Shown here piece by piece: positions 47,046 through 58,374 of a DNA stretch of 64,000 bases. The notes below the pieces were generated by a model, which was not told the origin of the DNA, searched no databases, and saw nothing but the letters and a program-made list of their open reading frames with translations. The DNA is from Desmodus rotundus (taxonomy: Eukaryota; Chordata; Mammalia; Chiroptera; Phyllostomidae), in the NCBI RefSeq assembly GCF_022682495.2, contig NC_071393.1:101731010-101795009 (forward strand), in the 5' to 3' direction. How positions within the stretch are numbered: position 1 is the first letter of the stretch; each line of letters starts with the position of its first letter. Position numbers and translations under genes: made by a program.

Positions 47046-47399
47046 AGAGGACAGCGTTCATTCCTTCCATACTTGGGGTCTGGTGTGAGAAGTCACTTCT
47101 CTGCTGCCTTCAATGTAGTTGAAGAGATTAATGAAATCATCCAGATCAGGTTTCCCTCTCTGACCTCTTACCTCATAAACTCAGAGGCTATCAGTTCACT
47201 AGCCCCTTTCAGAAGTAGATGGAACAATAGTCCTTCCCCTTTATGCTTGTCCCTGTGTCTCCGGCAAAGCCCTGGAGGCGTCAAGTGGGGATTTGTTGAA
47301 AACTTGTTGAGAGGCAGGGAAACTGTCTCACCACCCAAGGCTGCCTCTATCTGTGAAATCCAATATTCATGCTCCCTACCCTAAGTGCTTTTTTTTTAA

Positions 47400-47520
47400 A
47401 GGTATTAACTCAGTTATTATTCACACAGTTCTTTGGGGTGTTCTTCCATTTTACAAATGAGAGCTAAGGCCTGGAGAGCTTACTCGACCTGCCAGACATC
47501 ATGCGGCCCAGACTACAGCT
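47400..47520 (-). repeat. MIR SINE fragment
   Basis: ccattttacaaatgagagct and aaggcctggagagcttactc resemble the MIR core. Confidence 0.5.
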
Positions 47521-47604
47521 CTCAGGTCGAAGGGCCTCCCACTCTAGTTCTGTCGGCGGCAGAAAACTGGCACGAGGTGTTAACCGCGGTTCAGCAGCCT
47601 CAGC

Positions 47605-48233
47605 TGTGGAGTCCTGGCTAAGTAACAATTCAGAATCAAAATTCAAACTAGAAGAGAAAGTTTATTTAGAAAGTCACAGAAGTAAAAGTGAGACGTATAA
47701 GAAATGGACTCAGGAAACAAGTTATAGCAAAAGAAGGGCCCTTGGAGCTTAGGAGAGAGAGAGAGCTGGGGCAGAGCGGGGCGGGGGAGGAGTGCACCCG
47801 GGGGGAAAGCAGGTGGTGGGGAAAGGGGCAGGTGCACTCCACAGACAGAGCCTGGCTGGGTCTCCCACCCTTAAGGCTTTTATCTGAGGTCTCAGGGGAG
47901 GATCTGATAGACTCTCCAGCTTTCCAGGTGTGCCCTCAGGCTCTCCACTGATTGTGGGTGCCCAGGGGTCATTAGTCAGTGCAGCTGGTCCTGATATCAG
48001 CCGTGGAGTCACTCCATCTGATCCTGCTGCTTCTCTGGGCCTGGAGCTGAAACACAGCTGAAGCCTAGATGTTATCTTCCAGGGGATAGTGCTGAAGAGA
48101 GTGGTCGTGCAAGGGCTTATAGTTTTGCCTGTTGCTAGGCCCCTGGAGCTCTTCCGCCCTGGTGACCCTCTGCACCTGGTCCATCGTCCTACTCTGCACT
48201 TGCCTATCTAACTGCCTATGACAGTTACGCACA
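47605..48233 (-). mobile_element. Solo LTR, minus orientation
   Basis: Read on the minus strand, it has a U3-like region, then a TATA-like gataaaagcc (about 47873-47884), a CT-rich initiator-like tract, and an AATAAA (about 47660) followed by about 55 nt of U5-like AT-rich sequence. Proposed ends are TGTG...CACA. No gag, pol or env is attached. A matching target-site duplication was not found, so the boundaries may be a few bases off. Confidence 0.6.
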
Positions 48234-50289
48234 GACCCTGGGGCAGAAAATGATGCCTTGATGCCTCCGAGGTGGAGTGGGAGCCGGGCCTGCAGCAGGG
48301 TCTACGGTGGTCTGACTCCAATCTTCACTCCTCCGGACGCAGCCCACCATTGCCCCCGTGGCACCCGCATCGGGACCGGGGCGCATGCCCAATTCCTCAA
48401 ACATGGACTCCCTTGGCTTGTAAAACACACTTCGCTTCCTTGACACACCTGTTATAAAACTGCCCCTTCTGGGAGGTTGAGCCATTGTTCAAATATTGAC
48501 TGAAAAATTGAAATTCAAAAATCCTGTGGAAAATATTTCCTGTTATGAAGATCAAGTCAGGTCTACAAGAAAGTGCCGTGAAAAACACGAAGCAGTTTTA
48601 CTGTGATTAATAATAAATGCTGGCACCCCGCTAGCTTCAACCAAATAAATGTCTCCAGATTCTTCCAAGAGGCAGTTCTCTCCGTGACAGCCAACTGTGT
48701 GTGCCGCCGACCCCTCCCAAATCCTCGCCTCTGTGCTCACAACACCAAAACACCCCAGGTCCCTGCCCGGCGAGGAGGGCCACCGTGCGTCCCTGCCACG
48801 ACGCTCGGACATCCTTAGCCTGGAACTCTCAGACTGCCACGGAGGGCCCAGGATCATCACCTCAAAAGAGTGTGCAGCCTACCCACGCCAAGCCTGCCTT
48901 TTCCCTTGTTAAAGTCTTCACCCCTGTGGCAGAGTGTCACCTTGCAGGGCCTGTTCTGTCAACTGACTACAGTTAGCTTTGGCCAAGCTTCTTCAGAGTC
49001 AAAACCCAAAGTGAAAGATGCGATTTGAATTCCTCTTGGTTTCCAGCACCTAAAACAATAGGCGTTCATGTTGAATTCTCCTGCCGGTTGTCTCTCTGAG
49101 CTTATTTATGACTATGCTGGATTCTGAGGACAAGAAACCTCTACCCTCTTTACCACATCCCAGGTAACGATGCAATTTCTCTCGCACCTCGGTGGCTCTC
49201 GTGGGAGCATCTGCCAGTTTGGGATGATGGAGGGGCCATTGCAGCCCAGCCTTCCCAGGAGTGGCTTAAGCCAGCATCCCCTCGGACTTCCTTGTGGCCA
49301 TTGATTTTCTCCTCGCAAACTCAGTTATTGAAACTGGCGAAACACATCATGATGTTGCCTTTCGGATCCATCCCTGGAATTTCTAACTGGAATGAGCTGC
49401 ACTAAGTCATTTTGTATCGTGAAAGGAGCACAAATCATCGCCGTTTCCTCCAAGCCCAGCCACAGCACCCCAGGACTGCTGCGCCTCCCAACACACCGCG
49501 TGTCACATGTGACATTATACAGATCTGGTTCCAAGCATATCTAGTGCCTGTCACGACCACCTCCCAACCCCGGCTTCCCCACTCCGACCTCTCCCTTTGC
49601 CTAGTCCTGCAGGCCTGCATACCTGAAGCAACAGAAGCCTGGCACCTAGACACAGCTGGTCCCAAGCTACCCACCTGTTAGATAGTCCACCAACCTCAGA
49701 CTCCAAGCATCAACACTGGCATCAGACATCCTAGTTACTCCATCATTAGGGGAACAGACACCACAAAACACAATGAATGATATTCAATATGTGACTATCC
49801 GCATGAAGGAAGGGAAGGAAAAGGGGGAAAGAAACGGGGGAAAGACTGGAGGTGGAGGAAATCAATCTGTTCGTGAGCCAGACCGCTGGTCTGCACGAGG
49901 CCACCCCAGCCCCCTGTGTCCCAAATCCTGCTCCTTCCAGTTCAGCACCCCCGCAAGAGGCCTGGAGCAGCGAGATACCCTCAGATTGGAAGGCACACGC
50001 AGGGATGATTGAAAACAGACACTTAGGAAGATGGGCTTTAGGCTCTGAAGGAGAACAGCAACTACTTTAACTGCCCTCAGCTCCCTGGCAGCACGCTCCA
50101 ACTTCATCTTCCTCCGTGACAACAAACGGCGCGTAAACTCCATTGCCTGGCCGCAGGGGGCACGAGATGGCCCTGCCAGCTAATTAACCACAAGGAGAAG
50201 GTTTAACCTCCCATAATCCAAGACATTAAAATTAACAAGGGAGGCTCATTTCTCACCTCACAAACTGGTAGATACATTTTAAATTGTAA
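48234..50289. other. Intergenic, no recognised feature
   Basis: Mixed unique-looking sequence, with a purine-rich run at about 49795-49865. Nothing else can be named. Confidence 0.5.
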
Positions 50290-50790
50290 TAAAAGGCATC
50301 CGTACTCAGCTGGTCAGAAGGACGTGCATACTTTCAGGAGAATCACTTGACCACATCAATCTAAGTCTTTTTAAAATGTGCTCAACTTTGACATAAAGAA
50401 AGAACCCCAAGGATGTTCCGCGATGAACAGCGATGAACACTGTAATGGCAAAATGAAAATACCGAAACCAGCCTAAAGGGCATATCACAGAAAATTGGTT
50501 AAATAAACCAGAATGTGTCTATTCACGAACAACAGGCAATCAAATGATGATGTAGAATAATGTAATGACACATGAACATGTTTATAATACCATGTTAAAT
50601 GGGAAAAGCAACTTATAAAATAATACGGTCTTATTTTTAAAATTCGTACATATGTACGTATGTAAATGTTTGTGTGGAAATCCTGAAACAGATGTTTCAA
50701 AAGGTTAGTAGTGGGTTATGGGTGATTGGTGGGTTAATGGTGGGTTACAGGTGACATTCATCTTCTTTATAGTGTTTTTCTATATCGTCA
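50290..50790 (+). repeat. Old L1 or HAL1-type LINE fragment
   Basis: gaaaattggttaaataaacc, atgtagaataatgtaatgac, and gttaaatgggaaaagcaact follow the order of old L1 3' sequence. Confidence 0.65.
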
Positions 50791-51437
50791 GGATTTTGCA
50801 CCATGAATCAGCACGAGTAGTTGCTGGTCAGAATTTTGTAAAAGGCTGTCACTGTTAAAGATGCACCACCATCTCCAGAGTTCCTGCCAGTCTTCACTTT
50901 GAAGGAAAGGTTGGTACCCTAGACTCAGCCAGGATGTTTCCACAGAGGTACAGGTGGAAACAATTCTGAATGAAGTGGGACTGTCCCAAGAACACAGGGC
51001 TGCTTCACTGACATGCCACAGTTCTGAGGTGGGAGTGGTGTCTTCTGCTCCCCTTCCCCTGTCTCCTTACCAGCCCAGGAAATTCAGCAGGAGTTGACGG
51101 TCTTGGAAATGGGCAAGTATCTAGACATGTAGAGATTGTGCTTAGCAACTCACCAGCCATCCAGAAAAAGATCAGCAAGGCCATGGGGACACTCGGCTGG
51201 AGCCAACTCATGCTTTGGAAGTCTCTCCACCAACAGGACCGAAAGGAACCATCCAAGAAAATTCACACATTCAATCAAGCACATGATGGCCCTTCAGAGA
51301 AATGAAATGGGCACTGTTTAAATATTGCCAGTATTTCCTTCAATGAAAAAAGTGGGGGAGGGGATAGAAATCATGCAGCCCTTGATTTAACTAAGTAAGT
51401 AGCCAATCGGTGAAAACACGTAGCAAAAGTAATTCTA

Positions 51438-52129
51438 CTGGGTTGGCCAAAAAGTCTGTTTATTTTTTCTGTAAAATAAAAGGCACATTTTTCATTTTCA
51501 CCAATAACTTTATTGATTTGGATATTTTGAGCACGTCAGCCATCTCCCACATGGTATAACATTGATCTCAGTTAAGGGGCTTTTCAGTCACAGTGTTCAC
51601 TTTCTGCCAAGGTAGGGAATATGTCGCTCTGCCAGAGTATGACTTTTTACCGATTACTAAATAAAGCTGTGTGTGTCTCACTGTTAAAACAAAAACATTG
51701 TTCTCAATTAATGTCCCAATTTGATTGCTATAAACTTCAGCTAGTCTATGTGACTGTGGAGCATCGTCCAGAGAGAAATCTCCAGCACAAAACTTCACAA
51801 ACCAAACCCCTTTTGACGTGTTCCATCAGTCACAGCACCTTCTTCATACACTGAACAAATCTTTTCTTTTTCATTTCAGTTGCATTTGTACCTTTCTTGA
51901 AATAATAAAGCATAATATGCCAAACATGTTGTGTATTTTCTTCCATCTTCCATATTAAAATGGCTACACAAAAATTCATCAATTTTGGTAAGTTTTTTTG
52001 AATGAACACTGATATGGCAGCTGTCACAATCCAATCTAACAAAATTGTTTCCAATGAAGCTAAAGACAACCATGTGCTTCTAGAGCCATCTTCTGGGGAA
52101 AAAACAAACGAACTTTTTGGCCAACCCAG
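51438..52129 (-). mobile_element. Mariner DNA transposon, internally deleted
   Basis: Ends are inverted copies of ctgggttggccaaaaagt, flanked by the TA target duplication (51436-51437, 52130-52131). At 692 bp it is about half the usual mariner length (about 1.3 kb). Minus-strand frames keep pieces of the transposase N-terminal DNA-binding half: a region with KKGTNATEMKKKRF (51830-52069 frame) and, in another frame, FCAGDFSLDDAP followed by NQIGTLIENN. The D,D34D catalytic half is missing. Stops and a frameshift make it inactive. The type matches the irritans-like mariners known in ruminants and some other mammals. Confidence 0.88.
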
Positions 52130-54084
52130 TATTAACTAACCAACAAGACCCAGGAATCAGGGCACACCCACACGAAGCAAATCAGAGCTCACAGCTGCAC
52201 GAGGTTTGCAAAGCACTGCAGAGTGGGGTGTGCTGATGGCTAACGACTAAATGTCAACATCTAAACTCAACTATCTGTTAGAATAAGAGACTGGACTAAA
52301 ATCTGGCCCCTGCTTGGTCAATGGCTCCCTGGTGCTGTGTGTGAGGGTGGTACGTGAGGATTCAGAAGTACAGTCAGACCAGTGGCCAGCCCAGGTGGGC
52401 CCACGGGTCAATTTGGCTCTAGTGGAGCACAGCTCCTCCCCGAGGAGTTGGGCCCATGCCGTCAGCAGGCCAAGAAAATGCAAAGAATACACTCTCAGTG
52501 GAAAGTTTGATCTGAAGACATTCCCAACCTGAATGTCTTTGTCCCCTCTAGGCACAGCCATGCCTCCTACCACACACAAAACAGAAGGAATTCTCTTCCA
52601 CCTTCTTCTGTTTAGTGAAGATCAGGACCCGGTCGACCGGATTATCTGGAGCTACCAGAGATGGAGCTCAGGTCTGACCGCAGGACAACACACCCACTGT
52701 GCTAATGGTGTCTCCCTCCAGGGGGCCTGCTCGGCCACGCCCTTCTCACCAACCAGAGTGACATGAGACCAACCCACTTGACTGAGCCTGGGAAACTAAT
52801 CCTCAGAATCATGGAAAAGATGTGATTAATGATATTCATTAAAGATAAGGGGTTTCACTGACCCACTCCCCCATACACACCTTGTCCCAGGAGCCCAGAT
52901 CAGAAAAGATGGAAGATGGGGAGTCCTTTCAGAGAGGGGACCTAGGGGGGATACATGGGCCCCAGATGCCCCACCCGCTGACCACACAAGCCCGACACGT
53001 TGACCATCCTCACCACTCAGCATAGCTGCAGGTCACAGAAGAGCTACCCTGGGTGATGGTGCAGATGCTACGTCCCTACCTGCATAGACGATGGACTCCC
53101 TCCCTGGAGCTTTGCCCCGAGCTCTACACTTGGTGGGTCCCTGAGGAGCCAAACCCTGCAATGGACCCAGATGGTCTGGGAAACAGGAAAAGGAAGTCCA
53201 CTTCCAAGTCTAACTCAGCTACCCACACATTCCAGGGCTAGGCGCCCCACTGCTGGCTCTAGGGCCCTGCCAGAAATGCCCCTATTACCCAGAGCCACAG
53301 ATCTCTAAGTGTCCTCAGGCAGAGTGAAGCCAACAGTCATTTAACAAACGCTGCATGAGGGCCAGGTGCTGGACACAGGGTGGACCTGACTAGGCCCTCA
53401 GAGCCTGAAGCTGAGGGGTCCAGGAGGGCGCGATCGCCCCTCCCCACTGCTGCCGCTGGCCGTGAGACTCTAGTTTTCTGACATAGACCTGCCTACAAAC
53501 ACACACCCCCCCTCCCCTGGCATTTAGGAAGGGAAATTCTATCTCTTGTTATAACCAAGTTACCCTGTTTTCTGACCTTAAAAAAGAACAGTGGGTTTCC
53601 TTTGAAGGTTTCAAACCTTATTAGCCACCGTGGGAAGTGATGCTTTAATGGGGTTGTGATGGTCTCGGCTTCGGGTGTCTGTGTGCGCAGCCATATTACT
53701 TAGCAACACCATAGCCGTTTAGGTTTAATTTCCTCGCTTGCCCGATAAGGAGGCTGCAAATGTAATTTGTGGTGCTGCAAGCTGGGCAAACACACGGGGC
53801 TATTAGATGAGTCACCGGGTGACCCAGGCCACTATGCCCAGCTCTGCGGAAGAAGAGAAATGAACCCTGATCTGTGGGGCTGATACCGCCCAGGCAGACA
53901 CAATTTTCTAAGTGTGTGGGGTCTGGGCCGCCTTCTCATCCTTTCTGGTTTGGTGCCATCCTTTATTGAGGGAAGCTTCACTCACCTCTCAACCCTCGTT
54001 AGAATCATCTTCCAGCTTTCTGAAATCCACATTGCAAGAGTTGCAAACTCTTACACCAGCCAGATGATAATAACAACAGTAATG
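52130..54084. other. Intergenic; possible conserved element near 53.5-53.8 kb
   Basis: A MIR/L2-like scrap lies at about 53330-53420. The 53540-53830 block is unique, moderately AT-rich and free of repeats, with many homeobox/GATA-like motifs. The rest holds nothing I recognise. Confidence 0.45.
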
Positions 54085-54270
54085 ATAGCGAACGTTTTTT
54101 AATTGTTTGTTAGTAATCTCTATTCTAGTTACTTTCTGTGAGTTCTCTCTGTTAATTTTCCTAACAGCCTCAGGAAGGAGGCACTACTGTTATTCCTGTT
54201 TTCACATGTGGAGACTGGACAGGGAGGGTAGCAGCTGCCATAAGACAATAGGGAGTAGGGGTGTGACAAC
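54085..54270 (+). repeat. MIR SINE
   Basis: gttaattttcctaacagcct, caggaaggaggcactactgt and ttttcacatgtggagactgg follow MIR order. Confidence 0.65.
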
Positions 54271-54534
54271 CACTGAACAGGACACACCCTGCTTGAATGC
54301 TATCTGTCATCCTGGGCCGCCCGGCTGGTACCTGGGTTGTCAGATCTGCTGTTCTAAAAGAAGCAGGAAATACAGATTTTTATATAAAATGCCATGCAAC
54401 TAATTCAGTTTAACAAATACTGTGAGAACCAAACCAAATATATCTGCCAACCAGATTCGGCCCGGGGCCCACCACAAGCAGGCACATTCACCAACACATA
54501 CAGTCCCGTTGTTCATCTTTGATTCCAGGGGCCA

Positions 54535-55335
54535 TCGGTGTCCCGGCCCTTTGGTCGACCCTCAGCCTAACCCTTCCTAGAGCCTCAGAGGGAGCTCCCT
54601 TCCTCCAGGTGCTCGGGCTAACCGTGTCAGAGTCACCCTTCCTTCTCTCGCACCCACGTGCCATCTGTGAACGGATCCGTCAGCTCTGCCTACAGCTTGT
54701 CTGTAATTCCTCCACTTCTCACACCCCCACCGTGACCACCCTAGTCCCAGCCACCATCTCCTGTTACCTGAATGTCATGGGCCACCTGCTACACCCAACT
54801 TCCCCTTTGCGCCATTCTCAACCAGGCCATCCCGGTTTAAGTCGGATCCTGCCACTTCTCCGCTCCACACCCTCCAGTGGCTCCGGTCTCACTCAGCCAA
54901 AGCTGAGCCCCAAAGGGCCCCACCTCCCACCTCCCTCTCCCGCACCACTGCACTGCAGACAAGCGTCCTCCTTGCCGTTGCTCAGACACACCACAGGCAC
55001 TCCCACCTCAGGCGGCACTCATGCTCCCTGGAGTGTCTCCCCACAGGTAGCCTCTTGGCTCTCACCCCTCTCTGCCCCATTCAATTGCTACCTAGTTAGA
55101 AAGACCTTCCTGGACCACTCATCCAAATTAGCAGTCTCTCCATCACCCTCCTTCCGCTGGCCCTTAACACTACAACATGCCATTTGTTCGTTTGTGTTCC
55201 CTCTCTTCCCATTAGATTGTTCCCACCATAGAGGTAGGAAATTTGTCTTCTTCCCGGCTCTGTCCCTGGTGTCTAGAACCATTCCTGGTACACAGAAAAA
55301 CTCATTACATATTTGTTGAGTGAATGAAGAAATGA
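54535..55335 (+). repeat. L2 LINE, long 3' portion
   Basis: About 800 bp follows the L2 consensus order: cagccaccatctcctgttac, cttctccgctccacaccctc, cagtggctccggtctcactc, caggcactcccacctcaggc, agaccttcctggaccactca, and finally catatttgttgagtgaatga. A 266-codon open frame across it is a remnant or chance frame of the LINE, not a host gene. Confidence 0.9.
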
Positions 55336-56639
55336 ATGGTCCACATATGGACCCTTATGATAGCTCCAATCTCAGATCGCTGCACAGGCCGTGGCCTCGT
55401 CTTCATTCTGTGTGCACGTGGGGGATGGGAGGCCTCCCCGCTAGCTATCCTCACCTCCACCACAGCTCCACAAGATGCCAGGTTGATTACCTGCTGAAAG
55501 CGACAAGGAGATAGTCATTGCTCTCGCTCACCTGTTGTGTGGAATGGGAACTTGTGATGTGTGAGCATCTTGTCCTAGATGAAAGGAGCAACAGCTTAGT
55601 CATAACAGAGATGAATTTTATAATTAGCCTTGATGAGACATGGCAGGTTTTGTGTGAGAAGAGAACATTTTAATCCTTAATTACAAGACTGGATAAAAGC
55701 GCTTTACTCATTTACCTACAGAATTTGTTGGCCTTATTTTTATTTCTGTATTTATTTGAAAGCGCATATGTCCCAGGAAGATAAATATGATTTTAATCCT
55801 TAATACGTCTTTCACATAGACGGGATCAGAGAAATACAGGCTGAATGATTCAGCTCCATTCAGATCCTCCGGAAAGTCTACAGGGACTTCCGGGACCCCA
55901 GCACGTGGTCAGCCAGCCCTCCACAGGACCCAGAAGCACCTCCTTTGAGGGCAGGGCCCACCCATATTAGCCACAGGTGATGTCTTCAACATTTGTCCTT
56001 CCTTGGCCACTAAACACCCCAGCTCAACAAAAAGGTAAGCCAGGAGGCCAGGATGACCCTCCCCAAAGCTGAAACTAAGGAAGCATAGCAAGAAGCCAAC
56101 CAGACATACACCTACATGGAAGGAAGAAGCTTTATCTAGCAGCTTCGACTCTAAAGCTGATGGAAAAGGATCTAGGAGGGTTTACCCAGGTCCAAGTCAC
56201 GGCTGGGAGATGCACAGACCACTTGTCATTTGCTGAGGAGCCCAGCATGTGGCATCTCCATCTGATTACCGCCTCTGTATTCCAGACTCTCACTCGCTCA
56301 ACATCTTTCATCATTTCTCAGAACTCGCAAGCCAATACATTTCCTCGAATGTTTGCTGTAAAGGCCTCACTTTAGGCATATTTCCCACCCATCATTACCA
56401 CCCTTGCACCCCTCCCCCAGCTACCTTTCCGAGGACATTATTAAGGGAGTGTCCGCAGCCCCGCCTCCTCGGACAGTCTGCCAAAACCGAGCCTGAGATT
56501 GCCAGGCGGCTTCCCTGCTGCCCCTCCCAAACGTGGAGGGTCCTTTCTTCTGGGGGAATGGGTGAGAGGCAGTTTTGGGGAAGAGAGCTTGAATTCCCAC
56601 AGGCCTCGGGGGATGCTCTCACAAGCTTCCTGTACCTCT
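55336..56639. other. Intergenic; possible conserved element at 55.56-55.83 kb
   Basis: A repeat-free AT-rich block at 55560-55830 has several TAAT and GATAAA motifs. No gene is seen. Confidence 0.45.
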
Positions 56640-57060
56640 GCTAAGGTGATAGGTCACCCCTAAATTTTTATAGTAGACCACATGGTCTTCTCTCCAGCAT
56701 GTAAGAGGCGACAGTGTAGCCACTGGGCAATTTCTGTCCCCGATGGGCCAGCAGGCAGCTTTTCCAGCCTTCTCACCTTGGCTGGAGTATCAGCCTCATC
56801 ATTCCCAGGGGCAGCAAGAGGTCATGCCCCGGCACGTGATATACGGTAATTTGGTTTTGGTGGCCTCATCTCCATAGGTCTTGCCACAAGGCCTGCCCCC
56901 ATAATGGCCTACGCATAACCACCCATTTATTTGCATGCCATGTTGAGATCCATAACGGGAGCCCCACAACACCGCCGGATTATCTGTGCAAATAGTCAGG
57001 GGCGTGCCTCATCGGCAGCCCCAAGCCACAGCTCGCAGTTCTCCATAAGGGGCCCAGGAT
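56640..57060 (-). pseudogene. Decayed endogenous retrovirus pol fragment
   Basis: On the minus strand, reading from 57.06 kb downwards, separate frames resemble the end of retroviral RNase H (a YHVPGHD motif at 56821-56841) and then the HHCC zinc-finger start of integrase (a WLHCRLLHAGEKTMW segment at about 56678-56729). At least one frameshift and several stops break the frame. No LTR is clearly attached. It is a dead relic and encodes no working protein. The class is not certain. Confidence 0.55.
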
Positions 57061-58374
57061 ACACTCAGGAATGGGGGACACCTAAACAGTATATTCACGC
57101 GGGGGTGGGGGTGGGGAGAGGGGAAAATACCGAAAACTTAGGGCAAGCCGCACGGCCTTCACCTTTTCTGGTCCCCGCCCATCCCCTGTAGACGGGTTCT
57201 TTGGCCCTCCCCCTATTCAAATTTTCAAAGGATATTTTCTCCTCCTCGGGAGGTTGGCACAGCCATATGGTCCTCCAGACGTGCAGGACAGGCCTCTCAG
57301 GGCACACCCCGGCGTTATTCTTCACCACCTTCTTCTTTGGGGGCCGCAGGAAACATTGTTCAGCTCGCAACCACACGGGGTCGCTCTTTAACTACGAGAC
57401 AGAAAGAGCTTAAGACACAGTCCCTCCCAACTGCTGTTGCCACTCTGGCGCCCCAACGCCTCCACCTTTGTGGCTCCCACTGCTGCAGCCTGCTCTGCCC
57501 CCACCGTCTGCTCTGATCAGCGTGCTCGGAGCAGAGCTTTCCGGGCGCCAGTGCCAGCGGTGCCAGAGCACCCAACCCAGGCTGCAGTCCTCCAGCCCAG
57601 TCTCTTTCAAGTGTGTGCAGGCTGGGGTAGGGAACTGGGGAACAGAAGCAGTGATTTCCCTCCTCTTCCTCCAAAAATCGTTCACTACGATTGGGGAGGG
57701 GAACAGCCGTGGCTCTGCTGCTCGGAGGTCTTCCTCCGGGCATGGACCCAGGCCTCTGCTCCCTCATTGAGCTCATGGCTGCACCCAGTGCTGAAGTGCA
57801 GTTTCCATCCCGTTTGCAAAGCTGTGATGGAAACACCCAGCCCACACCCACCGCCCCCCGCCTCCACACACCCCTCCACAGTCGCCCGGGTACAAGGCTT
57901 CTCAAGAATCTCCCCGACCACCCACAGGGCCTGCTGTGTCAGCTGCACCAACATTGGGCCAGTCCTGGGAGGGGAGGCCAAGCCTCCAGGAGCCCGGCCA
58001 TCCCACCAAGCCTCCCTCTGGGGGTCCTGCTACTGGCTCTTCCACATTCATACCGAACTGCGATGAATCCTGCCAACTATGCCAATTGTCTTTCAGCCTT
58101 TCAAGGCCTGACAGGTTCACTCAGGATTCAAGCTGACTTTGGCAGAGCCATGGGAATGTCTGACATGACTTTATTCTGGGGTGGGGAGATCCACGCACAC
58201 CACAAGCTGCGTGTTGCACCGGCGGGAAGTCCCAACTCCCTTAAATACTAAATGCATACAAAGCTGGCAGGATGCCAAGATATTATATAAAGAAAGTGTG
58301 ATTCTGATCAAGCGGGTCCATTCTCAAGGCTATGGAAGTACTGCTTTTGGGCCAGTGAGGGAGCCTGACTGACT
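57061..58374. other. GC-rich stretch of unknown origin
   Basis: Open frames up to 209 codons on + and 181 on - overlap each other. Neither has a recognisable domain or a conserved-looking composition. Part of 57.06-57.42 kb may belong to the same retroviral relic. No other call is supported. Confidence 0.35.

Noticed and set aside
54519..55319. 266-codon open frame on +, the longest in the window
   Set aside because: It runs through an L2 LINE copy whose landmarks follow the consensus order to the terminal tgttgagtgaatga. The composition is that of a C/T-rich repeat, not a host protein.
57437..58251. 209-codon + frame, 186-codon + frame and 181-codon - frame
   Set aside because: They overlap, have no recognised family, and lie in GC-rich DNA next to a retroviral relic. 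No splice or promoter evidence.
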